Below are positions 41,662-49,674 of a stretch of DNA of 64,000 nucleotides, piece after piece. The stretch's first letter is position 1; each line of letters starts with the position of its first letter. The stretch is from Treponema sp. (lineage in GTDB: Bacteria; Spirochaetota; Spirochaetia; Treponematales; Treponemataceae): NCBI GenBank assembly GCA_016292805.1, contig JAEDFM010000003.1:1-64000 (forward strand), given 5' to 3'. Under the pieces are notes generated by a model. It searched no databases, was not told the DNA's origin, and worked only from the letters and a program-made list of their open reading frames with translations. The position numbers and the translations under genes are program-made.

Positions 41662-41858
41662 TTAATAAAACAAGTATTAAACGTAACAATAGATGTTCCA
41701 GGGTTGCCCCGTTGCTATTCCCTGATAAAAGTATTAAAATTATACTACATTTATTTAATATAATTGAATGCTAATTGAAAGCTGACTCCTGCAGTTTAGC
41801 TGCGGGATGCTCGCCCGGGTGTTCGGGGAAATTGCAGTTTTTCAATAAGAAGGTATTT
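41662..41858 (+). promoter_or_regulatory. Structured leader region of thrA
   Basis: No gene. It holds a TATACT -10 near 41741 and a TATAAT-like box near 41759. A GC-rich section follows with a strong hairpin TCCTGCAG/CTGCGGGA (41787-41794 with 41800-41807) and a CCCG/CGGG hairpin (41814-41827). A five-codon mini-frame ends TGA at about 41784. AAGAAGG is the thrA ribosome site. The structure suggests attenuation-type control, but I cannot match a known riboswitch. Confidence 0.45.
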
Positions 41859-44360
41859 ATGATTACTCTCAAATTCGGCGGCACATCTATGGCCAACGCC
41901 CGCCGCATCCTGGCTTCTTCCGAAATCATTATCAATCGTGCAAAAGAAGATCGTATTAGTGTTGTTGTAAGCGCTTGTGCTGGTGTTTCAAACAGTCTCC
42001 AGTCAGCAATTGATGCTACAACAAATGGTATTACTGGCAGCAATTATGTAACTGATTTACGCAACACTCACAATGAAATCTGTCTTGAACTTCAGTCAAA
42101 GCTTCCTGGTTTTGATGCTGAAAAAGTTATGGCTAAACTTGAACCAAACTTTGTTGAATTGGACAAGCTTCTTGCAGGCTGTGTAAGCTTTGGCGAATGT
42201 CCTGACACTGTTCACTGCCGTATTATGGGTATGGGTGAACTTCTTTCTGCTCCAATTATGGAAGCTGTTCTTCTTGCTAAAAAGCAGAGTGTTATTTATC
42301 TTGATTCACGCAAATTCGTATTTACAAATACAAATCAGAAGGAAGGGGAAGCAGATTACGCTCTTTGTAACGAAGCTTGTGCTCCTTTCCGGGATGGTGC
42401 TAGTCCTACACAGACTCGCATTCTTTTATTTCCAGGCTTTGTTTGTACTTATAAAGCAAGTCCTGATGCAAAACCTGTTATGGGACTTTTAGGTCGTAAC
42501 GGTTCTGACTTCTCTGCAGCTATTATCGGTTCTTCTTTGCGTGCTAAACGGGTTGAATTCTGGACTGATGTTGACGGTGTTTATACTGCAGATCCTCGTG
42601 TTGTAAAGGATGCTATCTTAGTTGATGATATGACTTACGAAGAATCAATGGAACTTTCATTCTTTGGTTCTAAAGTTCTTCATCCAAAAACAATTGCTCC
42701 TCTTCAGGCAAAGGGTATTGAAGCCTGGAGTTTGAACAGCCACAATCCTAGTGCTCGTGGTACTCGCATTGGTAAAGGTCCTTTTGAAAGCCGTGCTAAA
42801 TCAAGCATCTGTGGTATTTCTTCTTTGAAACGGATTGCTATGATTTCTGTTGGCGGTTCATTAATGCGTGGCCGTTCTGGTATGGCTAGTAAAATTTTCT
42901 CTGCTGTTTCTAGCGCAGGAGTTTCTATTCTTTTGATTACACAGTCTTCTTCTGAATACACAATTTCTTTCTGTGTTAAAGATGATGAAGCTGCTAAAGT
43001 TCGTGAAGCTCTTGATAAGAAGTTTGAACTTGAAATCCGTGAAAAATTAATTGATGAAGTTGAAGTTAAACATGACTGTGCAATTGTTTCTGTTGTAGGT
43101 GACGGAATGATTGCAAACCGTGGTGTTGCATCTAAATTCTTCAACGCTCTTTCAAGTCAGGATATTAATATTCTTGCTATTGCTCAGGGCTCTAACGAAC
43201 GCTGTATTTCTGCTGTTATTGATAATGAACTTGCTGATACTGCTGTTAAGGCTGTTCACCAGTTCTTCTTCCATACTGCACAGACAATTGAAGTATTTGC
43301 ATTTGGCGCCGGTACAATTGGTGGAACTATGATTGACCAGATTTACCAGCAGCACGACAAACTTCTTAAAGAAAATGTTGATGTTAAAGTTCTTGCTATT
43401 ACAACTATTGATGGTATGATTTTGAACGAAGATGGAATTGACCTTTCTAACTGGCGTGACCAGATGAAAAAGCCAGATTTCCCATTCGGACCTCAGAATG
43501 TTGATGACATTATTAAGTTTGTAAAAGAAAAGAAGCCTTTGAATCCTGTATTTGTTGACTGTACTGCTTCTTACGATTTGCCAGAACGTTATCTTGATAT
43601 TATTAATGCAGGTATGTCTATCGCAACACCTAACAAACGTGCTAACTCTATGGATATTAACTTCTATCATGAATTACGCCGTGCTGCAAATAAGATGAAC
43701 CGCCGCTTCCTCTACGAAACAAACGTAGGTGCTGGTCTTCCAATTATTGATACTTTGCAGAATCTTTATAAATCTGGTGATAAACTTGAAAGCTTTAACG
43801 GAATTATGTCTGGTTCTCTTTCTTATATCTTTGGTAAGCTGGATGAAGGTGTTAAATTCAGCCAGGCTGTAAAAGAAGCTAAGGAGCTCCGTTATACTGA
43901 ACCAGATCCTCGTGATGACCTGGAAGGTAAGGACGTTGCCCGCAAAGCTCTTATTATTGCCCGTGAATCTGGATACGACATTGAACTTACTGACATTGAA
44001 ATGTTTAAAGTATTCCCAGACAGCTTTGATGCAAGTGGAACTGTAGATGAATTTATGGCTAAGCTTCCAGAAGTTGATGAATACTTTGAAAAGAAAATGG
44101 CTGATCTTAAGAAAAAGAACATGGTTCTTCGTATGGGTGCCACAATTAAAGATGGAAAAGCTAGTGTTGGTATGATGGAAGTTCCTGTAACTGATCCATT
44201 GTACAGTGTTCGTGGTGGTGAAAACGCATTTGTATTCTACACAGAACGCTACCAGCCAATTCCATTAACTGTTCGCGGTTATGGTGCTGGTGCAGGAGTA
44301 ACTGCTGCCGGTGTATTTGGAGATATTTTAAGAACTGTAAGTTTTAATATGGAGCGCTAA
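41859..44360 (+). CDS. thrA: Bifunctional aspartokinase / homoserine dehydrogenase
   Basis: 834 residues from ATG 41859. The aspartokinase part (1-300) starts ITLKFGGTSMAN with the KFGGTS nucleotide motif and GRNGSDFSAA; two ACT regions follow (about 315-460, with ISVGGSLMRGRSGMASKIF); the homoserine dehydrogenase part (about 465-834) has the Rossmann motif FGAGTIGGTM, NKRAN and the catalytic region YTEPDPRDDLEGKDVARKAL. It makes aspartyl phosphate and later homoserine for Thr, Met and Ile. Feedback by threonine through the ACT domains is expected. In-frame sequence upstream (from 41775) is leader, not coding. ilvN follows at 3 bp. Confidence 0.97.
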   Translation: MITLKFGGTSMANARRILASSEIIINRAKEDRISVVVSACAGVSNSLQSAIDATTNGITGSNYVTDLRNTHNEICLELQSKLPGFDAEKVMAKLEPNFVELDKLLAGCVSFGECPDTVHCRIMGMGELLSAPIMEAVLLAKKQSVIYLDSRKFVFTNTNQKEGEADYALCNEACAPFRDGASPTQTRILLFPGFVCTYKASPDAKPVMGLLGRNGSDFSAAIIGSSLRAKRVEFWTDVDGVYTADPRVVKDAILVDDMTYEESMELSFFGSKVLHPKTIAPLQAKGIEAWSLNSHNPSARGTRIGKGPFESRAKSSICGISSLKRIAMISVGGSLMRGRSGMASKIFSAVSSAGVSILLITQSSSEYTISFCVKDDEAAKVREALDKKFELEIREKLIDEVEVKHDCAIVSVVGDGMIANRGVASKFFNALSSQDINILAIAQGSNERCISAVIDNELADTAVKAVHQFFFHTAQTIEVFAFGAGTIGGTMIDQIYQQHDKLLKENVDVKVLAITTIDGMILNEDGIDLSNWRDQMKKPDFPFGPQNVDDIIKFVKEKKPLNPVFVDCTASYDLPERYLDIINAGMSIATPNKRANSMDINFYHELRRAANKMNRRFLYETNVGAGLPIIDTLQNLYKSGDKLESFNGIMSGSLSYIFGKLDEGVKFSQAVKEAKELRYTEPDPRDDLEGKDVARKALIIARESGYDIELTDIEMFKVFPDSFDASGTVDEFMAKLPEVDEYFEKKMADLKKKNMVLRMGATIKDGKASVGMMEVPVTDPLYSVRGGENAFVFYTERYQPIPLTVRGYGAGAGVTAAGVFGDILRTVSFNMER

Positions 44361-44362
44361 AA

Positions 44363-44854
44363 ATGGATAGATTTGTTTTAAGTGTTTTAGTAGAAAATAA
44401 AGCCGGTGTACTTAGCCGTGTTTCTGGATTGTTCAGCCGTCGCGGTTATAACATTGATTCTCTGACTGTTTGTGAAACTTCAAATCCTCAGCAGTCTAGA
44501 ATGACAATTGTTGTTCGTGGTGATGAATACATTCTTGAACAGATTCAGAAACAGCTTGCAAAGCTTGTAGAAGTTATTTCTATTATGAAGTGCGAAGCTA
44601 AGACTTCTGTTGAACGAGAAATGGCTTTAATTAAAGTAAAAGCTGAAGCTAATAATCGTGGAACAATTATTGAAACTGCTGATATCTACAAGGCACGCAT
44701 TGTTGATGTTTCTGTAGAATCTGTGATTATTGAAATTACAGGCAGCGAAGATAAAATTGGAAGTCTTTTAAGATTGCTTGAACCATATGGTATTCTTGAA
44801 TATGTTAAGACTGGTCTTACAGTTCTTGAACGCGGTCCTGCAGTAATGAAATAA
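44363..44854 (+). CDS. ilvN: Acetolactate synthase regulatory subunit
   Basis: 163 residues. The ACT domain LSVLVENKAGVLSRVSGLFS then RRGYNIDSLTV is diagnostic, followed by the second ALS_ss_C domain (ALIKVKAEANNRGTIIET, KIGSLLRLLEPYGILEYVKT). The small subunit gives valine feedback and stimulates the catalytic IlvB. It is fused operonically to thrA with a 2-bp gap, which couples threonine and branched-chain synthesis. No ilvB is in the window, so the large subunit must be elsewhere. Confidence 0.96.
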   Translation: MDRFVLSVLVENKAGVLSRVSGLFSRRGYNIDSLTVCETSNPQQSRMTIVVRGDEYILEQIQKQLAKLVEVISIMKCEAKTSVEREMALIKVKAEANNRGTIIETADIYKARIVDVSVESVIIEITGSEDKIGSLLRLLEPYGILEYVKTGLTVLERGPAVMK

Positions 44855-45265
44855 TTAAAGCTTTACCCATACAGAATCCGTAATGGAAACTGTGTTTTGT
44901 GACCTTTGATTTTTTATTCCAAACCGGAATATTTTAAGGCTCACAGGCTGAAAGGCTTGTGGGTCTATTTTTTTTAACTGTTTGGAACGGACTAATTCCA
45001 GGCTTGTATTAATAACTCCTGTGTCTGTTGTAATTGCTACTGGGCACAACAGATTTTCCTGGGGAGGATAAATTGTTACCTGACGCAACGTTTTGGAAAA
45101 CTGTTTAAGCTGGTCAGGGGCAAAATCAATTGGTAGGGGAAGTGGTATCCATAAAGGAAAAACTTTGCACATATAATCATCCTTTGTGCTGTAACGAGAG
45201 CAGAGCTTTTCCTGTAATTTAACCAGCTGAAGCTGATCGTTTGGATTTGGAATAATAACTACCAT
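44855..45265 (-). CDS. Hypothetical protein
   Basis: 136 residues, soluble. The opening MVVIIPNPNDQLQLVKLQEK and the Pro-rich FPLWIPLPLPIDFAPDQ segment give it an individual look; it may be related to the 2H-phosphoesterase-like fold, but no paired H-x-T motifs are seen. It converges on ilvN with no gap and no terminator between. A TACACT -10-like box ends six bases before the ATG without a good -35. Codon use is like its neighbours. Function unknown. Confidence 0.65.
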   Translation of the reverse strand: MVVIIPNPNDQLQLVKLQEKLCSRYSTKDDYMCKVFPLWIPLPLPIDFAPDQLKQFSKTLRQVTIYPPQENLLCPVAITTDTGVINTSLELVRSKQLKKIDPQAFQPVSLKIFRFGIKNQRSQNTVSITDSVWVKL

Positions 45266-45306
45266 AAGGCTAGTGTAGTTTTTTTTAGTAAAAAAATATA
45301 CTATTA

Positions 45307-47151
45307 ATGAGTATGAAAATTTCAGAATGGTTTAAATCTCTTCCTAAAAAATTTAAAGTTCTTGTTTTAATTATTTGTGCTGTAGTTCTGCTGGATTTTT
45401 CTCTTGTTATTGGTCTTGAAGCTGGTAATAAAAAATCTGCATTAAGAATTAAATGCAGCGATGGAACTGGCTCTTCTGTTTTAATGGCACTTAATTCTGC
45501 AGCAAAAAAAGGCAGAATTATAGAAAACGGTTATGCTTATTATAAATTTTCAGAAGAACAGAAAACTTTATTAAAAGAATTTTATGATGATTATGATTCT
45601 GTTGCCATTCTTTTAAGATTAAAAATTTCTCCTACAACAAAACAATGTCTTTTGCTTGATGGTGAAAATCCTTTGCCATTGGAATTTGGATACCTGGGAG
45701 AAAATGATTTTACAGAAAAAGGAAAGTTTAAAAAGCAGGTTTATCCTAATGCCAAAAGAATTGTAATTCAGGGGGATGAACGATACGCACCTGAATTAGT
45801 TGATATTTCCTTTGCACTACAGCGAAGCGAAACTATTGAAAAATTTATACCTATGGGATTTTTTGTTCGTTCTGCATTGCGCTGCTATATTGTAGACGCT
45901 GCAATTGTCCCTTCGCAAATTGGGTTTGATGTTTCTACAGGTATTCCATTTTATGCTTTTGGATATAATGGTGGAAAAATTGATTTTGAAAACAAAAGCT
46001 TTGATTTTACAGGGGCTACAATGGTGTTTCCTGTAAAAAATAATGCTGTTTCCAGAATGCCTGAGTTTACTGTAAAACTTTCTGCTAAGAGTGAATATAA
46101 GTCAACTTTGGAAAATCCTGTTTATGCAGATTTTAATTTTGGCGGCGAAAAGATTTACATTAAAAATGTAAATGCTGCTTCAACTCTTAAGATTCCAGCA
46201 GGAGCATTAAAAGCACCTTTTTCCAGAATGGATATTACTGCAAATCCGGAATGTATTTCGTCAGTGCTTTTGGGTGGCGTTGCTTTAAAAAATCAGAACA
46301 AAAGTTTTATAGATGAACCAATTAAAACTGATCCTGGACTTATTCAGCATTACAGACAGTCAAATTGGCGAATTGAAGATTATGAGCTTTTCCAGTGGGA
46401 CAGATATCCTGAAATATTGATTTTTGATACTAAGGATTATGATGTACAGAGCAAATTTTTTACCCGGCTTGCATACTTTGTGGAAAAAGAAGGATTTAAA
46501 GGTCGTCTTGCAACTGACGAAGAACTGGAAGGAAAACACGGTTACAATGCCCACGATTATAAAGTTGATGATTTAGCCAGATTCTTTAATAAAGCTGTTG
46601 AAGAGAATTTTCAATTAAATTCATATGAATTAAATCTTAAAAAAATATTGATTAATAACGGACTTTTTGAGGCAGATGGATTGTTTGTAAAACCAATTAA
46701 AGGTGAAATAGCTTCTATTTCAAGACAAACACCAGACTGGAGTAGAACAAATCTTTTAACACATGAGCTTTATCATATGGTTTTCTTTATGGATGAAGAA
46801 TTCCGTAATTATACAACTGCAGTTTATCACACCTGCGATTCTGAAACTCTTAACTTCTTAATTGATTATTTTAAGTCTCAGCCAAGTCTTGGTTATGACA
46901 CTAATGACCAGTATTTGATGTATACAGAATTTATGGCATATGTAATGGAACAGCGTACAAATAAAGTTGCAAAAAGTTTTGTTGATAAAGCCAGCTGGGG
47001 TACTGTAATGAAGTTTACACCAGACCGTGCTGCATATATAAGACAAACACAGGGTAGAGGCTTTGAAGACATTTCTAATGCTCTAACAGATTTTGTATTT
47101 GATAAATACGGAATTGTGGCCGGAAACCTGGCTCTTATTACAAGATACTAA
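45307..47151 (+). CDS. Membrane-anchored HExxH candidate metalloprotease
   Basis: 614 residues. One N-terminal membrane segment (about 19-38, VLVLIICAVVLLDFSLVIGL), a beta-rich central extracytoplasmic part, and a helical C-terminal domain with LLTHELYHMVFFMDEEFR (H486-E487-x-x-H490) and, 51 residues later, E541 in MYTEFMAYVMEQ. This is the pattern of a gluzincin: two His, a catalytic Glu and a third Glu ligand. I do not recognise the family. The first ATG (45307) or the second (45313) may start; no ribosome site is seen. It ends 4 bp inside the convergent MBL gene. Confidence 0.72.
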   Translation: MSMKISEWFKSLPKKFKVLVLIICAVVLLDFSLVIGLEAGNKKSALRIKCSDGTGSSVLMALNSAAKKGRIIENGYAYYKFSEEQKTLLKEFYDDYDSVAILLRLKISPTTKQCLLLDGENPLPLEFGYLGENDFTEKGKFKKQVYPNAKRIVIQGDERYAPELVDISFALQRSETIEKFIPMGFFVRSALRCYIVDAAIVPSQIGFDVSTGIPFYAFGYNGGKIDFENKSFDFTGATMVFPVKNNAVSRMPEFTVKLSAKSEYKSTLENPVYADFNFGGEKIYIKNVNAASTLKIPAGALKAPFSRMDITANPECISSVLLGGVALKNQNKSFIDEPIKTDPGLIQHYRQSNWRIEDYELFQWDRYPEILIFDTKDYDVQSKFFTRLAYFVEKEGFKGRLATDEELEGKHGYNAHDYKVDDLARFFNKAVEENFQLNSYELNLKKILINNGLFEADGLFVKPIKGEIASISRQTPDWSRTNLLTHELYHMVFFMDEEFRNYTTAVYHTCDSETLNFLIDYFKSQPSLGYDTNDQYLMYTEFMAYVMEQRTNKVAKSFVDKASWGTVMKFTPDRAAYIRQTQGRGFEDISNALTDFVFDKYGIVAGNLALITRY

Positions 47152-47708
47152 AACTTTTTATCAAGCAGGTCTTTAAGGGCTTCCAGTGTAGTTGGTGGTC
47201 CGTGACCTGGCATAAGTACTGTTCCTTCTGTCTGAGAAAAAATCTTAGTTTCAATATTTGAACGGAGAATATATTCTGAATAACTGGAATTAGTATCTCC
47301 ATAGGCACTGGCAGAAAGAACATCACCTGTAAATAACATATTGCCGATTCTGTAAACCATGGAATCTGAAGTGTGGCCTGGCACTGACATATAATGAACA
47401 ACCATTTTTGCCAGGCGAATTTTTCCATCTCCAGAAAGAACCTGCGTATCGTTTTGTGCAACTTCCCAGTCGGCACCAAAAATTTTTGGATTATAAATTT
47501 TTCTTAAGGTTTTTAATCCGTGAACATGGCTTCCGTGGTTATGGGTAACCAGAATAGCAACAAGCTTAAGATGATTTTCTTCCAGCTGTGAAATAAGATT
47601 GCTTGTAACTTTTCCTGGATCAATAATAATTGCTTCCTTAGTTTTTTCGTTTACAACAACATAGCAGTTTGAAAAACCTTCAATATTCAGATGAAAATAT
47701 ACTTTCAT
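47148..47708 (-). CDS. MBL-fold hydrolase with altered metal motif
   Basis: 186 residues, typical of short glyoxalase-II-like MBL proteins. The order is right: IIDPG, the metal loop VTHNHGSHVHG (residues 54-64), VHYMSVPGHTSDSMVY, LFTGDVLSA (bridging Asp) and LMPGHGPPTT. But the family HxHxDH appears as H56-N-H58-G-S60-H61: the Asp that binds the second metal is Ser. Either it is mononuclear or its chemistry differs. It begins 1 bp inside the end of the pentapeptide gene, so the two are coupled. Confidence 0.88.
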   Translation of the reverse strand: MKVYFHLNIEGFSNCYVVVNEKTKEAIIIDPGKVTSNLISQLEENHLKLVAILVTHNHGSHVHGLKTLRKIYNPKIFGADWEVAQNDTQVLSGDGKIRLAKMVVHYMSVPGHTSDSMVYRIGNMLFTGDVLSASAYGDTNSSYSEYILRSNIETKIFSQTEGTVLMPGHGPPTTLEALKDLLDKKF

Positions 47709-48400
47709 TATTTGTTTCCTCCTGCTGGTGGAGTATTTGAAAGTAAATCCACATCCTGAGAGTAGCCTGTTTCAAGACCTGTACCAAGAACATCAAAAAT
47801 TGCTTCCCGGGTATTAGACATTTTAAATGAAACATTGCTGCGTACAGAATCTATAAAATTGCATTTTTTAAGATTGCAGTTTCTGAAAGATGTATTTACT
47901 AATGTTGCTTTTCTAAAGCGGGAATTAAAAAGATCCGAATCGTCAAAAGATGACTGATATGCTTTAGCACCGTTAAAGTTTGTTTGAATCATATCACTGG
48001 AAGTAAACAGGGAATGTGTAAATGTACATTGTGAAAATGATGTAAAAATTGAATGACAGTTTATAAGATTACAGTCTGAAAAAACTGTGTAATCAAATAC
48101 GCACATTCGCATTTTAGTGTTTTCGGAATGAAGGTTTGTAAATGTACAGTGAGTAAAATTACAGCCAAAAAACTGTTTGTTTGAAAGATTGATATCTTTA
48201 AAAATTAAACCACAGGCGTTAAGTCCAATAATCTTATCGTTGTTTTTAATGTACTCATATATCTGCTGTTTTATTTGTCCTGGATTTGGAATATGGTCAA
48301 GACAGTAAGATTTTTCTTCTGTAAGGTTACCATCCTGATCAAAAGTTGATAGGGCATTGTTTTTACAATAAGTAACTAAACATTTATTCTGTACAAACAA
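47708..48400 (-). CDS. Pentapeptide-repeat protein
   Basis: 230 residues. A region of about 75-195 shows the A(D/N)LxX-like five-residue periodicity with central Phe/Leu (CNFTHCTFTNLHSENTKMRM, SRFRKATLVNTSFRNCNLKK), predicting a right-handed quadrilateral beta-helix. The N-terminus contains Cys and His pairs (KCLVTYCKNN, YCLDHIPNP), possibly a small zinc site. Start is TTG at 48400 after GGGGG; a good promoter precedes it. Function unknown; some members mimic DNA and protect gyrase, but nothing here shows that. Confidence 0.82.
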   Translation of the reverse strand: MFVQNKCLVTYCKNNALSTFDQDGNLTEEKSYCLDHIPNPGQIKQQIYEYIKNNDKIIGLNACGLIFKDINLSNKQFFGCNFTHCTFTNLHSENTKMRMCVFDYTVFSDCNLINCHSIFTSFSQCTFTHSLFTSSDMIQTNFNGAKAYQSSFDDSDLFNSRFRKATLVNTSFRNCNLKKCNFIDSVRSNVSFKMSNTREAIFDVLGTGLETGYSQDVDLLSNTPPAGGNK

Positions 48401-48424
48401 TTTTTACCCCCGTTCTTTACTTAT

Positions 48425-48453
48425 ATTATAAACGGATTTGCTGTGTATGAAAA
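48425..48453 (-). promoter_or_regulatory. Promoter of the pentapeptide/MBL operon
   Basis: Minus strand: TTTTCA (48453-48448), 17-bp spacer, TATAAT (48430-48425). A leader of about 18 bases contains GGGGG before the TTG start. Confidence 0.6.
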
Positions 48454-48465
48454 GACGACAATGGT

Positions 48466-48494
48466 GTGACAACAATTAAAAAAAAGTGTAATAT
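48466..48494 (+). promoter_or_regulatory. Promoter of the zinc-ribbon gene (leaderless type)
   Basis: GTGACA at 48466-48471, 17-bp spacer, TAATAT at 48489-48494, six bases, then ATG at 48501. No Shine-Dalgarno sequence. Confidence 0.6.
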
Positions 48495-48500
48495 GTGCAT

Positions 48501-48788
48501 ATGATTTGCTGGAAATGTAAAAAAGAAATAGAAGTTTCTCAGATTAGCCGTTCTACTGAATGTCCTTTATGTCATGCAGATTTACATACCTGTAAGGGCT
48601 GTCGTCATTATTCAAGTGGAAGTCATTACGACTGTAAAGAATCTGTGGATGAGTTGATTTCAGATAAAGAAAAGGGAAATTTCTGTGATTTCTTCCAGGT
48701 AAATGCAAATCTTTCAGCTTGTACAGAAAGCTCTTCTACAAAGGCAGAAGATGCTAAAAAAGCTTTTGCAGCCTTGTTTGGAGACTAA
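48501..48788 (+). CDS. Small zinc-ribbon protein
   Basis: 95 residues from ATG 48501. Two CxxC pairs (MICWKCKKEIEVSQ, then TECPLCHADLHTCKGC) form a zinc ribbon, with more Cys and His (CRHYSSGSHYDCKE, NFCDFFQ) that could hold a second site. No membrane segment. A GTG two codons upstream (48495) lies where the -10 ends, so ATG is preferred and the message would be leaderless. It lies 1 bp before murI, so both are on one transcript. Function unknown; conserved in form with small treponemal zinc-ribbon proteins, by inference. Confidence 0.78.
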   Translation: MICWKCKKEIEVSQISRSTECPLCHADLHTCKGCRHYSSGSHYDCKESVDELISDKEKGNFCDFFQVNANLSACTESSSTKAEDAKKAFAALFGD

Positions 48789-48789
48789 G

Positions 48790-49638
48790 TTGGTAGATTT
48801 TGTTTTTCTTGATTCAGGCACAGGCGGTATTCCTTATATGCTTAAGCTAAAGGAAAAATATGAAGGTGCAACCTGCGTATATGTAGGTGATACTGCAAAT
48901 TTTCCTTATGGCGAAAAGTCTCATGAAGAAATTGTAAAGTGTGTTCTGGAAGCAGGTTCTAAAATTCAGAAGAAGTTTAATCCTAAAATAATTGTTATTG
49001 CCTGCAATACTATGAGCGTTAATGCACTGGATATTTTAAGAGATGCCTATGCTGATATTCAGTTTGTAGGAACTGTTCCTGCAATTAAGGTTGCCGGTGA
49101 TATTTCAGAAAAAAGATGTGTTGGCTTGCTGGCTACAAAATCAACCTGTAATCATCCTTATAACCAGGATTTAAAAAATCATTTTGCTGCTGACTGTAAA
49201 ATGGTTTTACGAGGAGATCCTGAGCTTATTTCATTTATTGAACATGAATCTTTTACATCTACAGAAGAAGACCGGATGAAGGCCTGTGAACCTGCAGTAA
49301 AATATTTTAGGGAAAATGGCTGTGATACTATTATTTTAGGTTGTACACATTTTCTAAATATAAAAAATGAAATACAAAAGGTTGCAGCACCTGATATAAA
49401 GGTTGTAGATTCTGTAGATGGTGTGGTAAACAGAGCCTTGAGTTTATACGGGGCGTTACGGGGTGTCCCCGTTAGAGAGGGTGGCGAACAACGCAGTGTG
49501 AGCCAGGGGGAGCCTTCCCCCTCAAATATGTCTCCAAAATCAATTCTTTTTGTTACAGGTTTTTCTGACAAAAAAGATGAAAAAGAGTATGATGTGATTT
49601 GTAAACGCTACGACCTGGATTTTGGCGGCGTTTTATAA
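48790..49638 (+). CDS. murI: Glutamate racemase with in-frame repeat insertion
   Basis: About 282 residues from TTG 48790 (GGAG upstream). It has FLDSGTGGIPYM (catalytic-site Asp/Ser loop), YVGDTANFPYG, the first catalytic Cys in IACNTMSVNA and the second in ILGCTHF. It makes D-glutamate for peptidoglycan. Between helix ALSLYGAL and the final strand KSILFVTGFS lies a Gly/Glu/Ser/Pro-rich stretch (RGVPVREGGEQRSVSQGEPS) encoded by GC-rich, hairpin-forming DNA unlike the rest of the gene. A frame running upstream to 48703 overlaps the previous gene and is not used. Confidence 0.92.
   Translation: MVDFVFLDSGTGGIPYMLKLKEKYEGATCVYVGDTANFPYGEKSHEEIVKCVLEAGSKIQKKFNPKIIVIACNTMSVNALDILRDAYADIQFVGTVPAIKVAGDISEKRCVGLLATKSTCNHPYNQDLKNHFAADCKMVLRGDPELISFIEHESFTSTEEDRMKACEPAVKYFRENGCDTIILGCTHFLNIKNEIQKVAAPDIKVVDSVDGVVNRALSLYGALRGVPVREGGEQRSVSQGEPSPSNMSPKSILFVTGFSDKKDEKEYDVICKRYDLDFGGVL
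49449..49523 (+). repeat. GC-rich palindromic element inserted in murI
   Basis: About 75 bp of markedly higher GC than the gene. It contains the hairpins ACGGGG/CCCCGT (49458-49463 with 49467-49472) and AGGGGG/CCCCCT (49505-49510 with 49517-49522). The reading frame stays open across it. Confidence 0.65.
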
Positions 49639-49674
49639 TGGAATATAAAAAATAATATATATGGAGTTATTTTT

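Noticed and set aside
41775..41858. N-terminal extension of ThrA in the same frame
   Set aside because: No family similarity and no ribosome site at the TTG; AAGAAGG before ATG 41859 fits the family start.
42704..43144. Long minus-strand frames inside thrA and the similar frames inside rpsA, greA and mrcA
   Set aside because: They are shadows of well-supported genes and lack ribosome sites or any recognisable motif.
48703..48789. N-terminal extension of MurI
   Set aside because: It overlaps the zinc-ribbon gene in another frame and has no similarity to racemases; TTG 48790 with GGAG fits.
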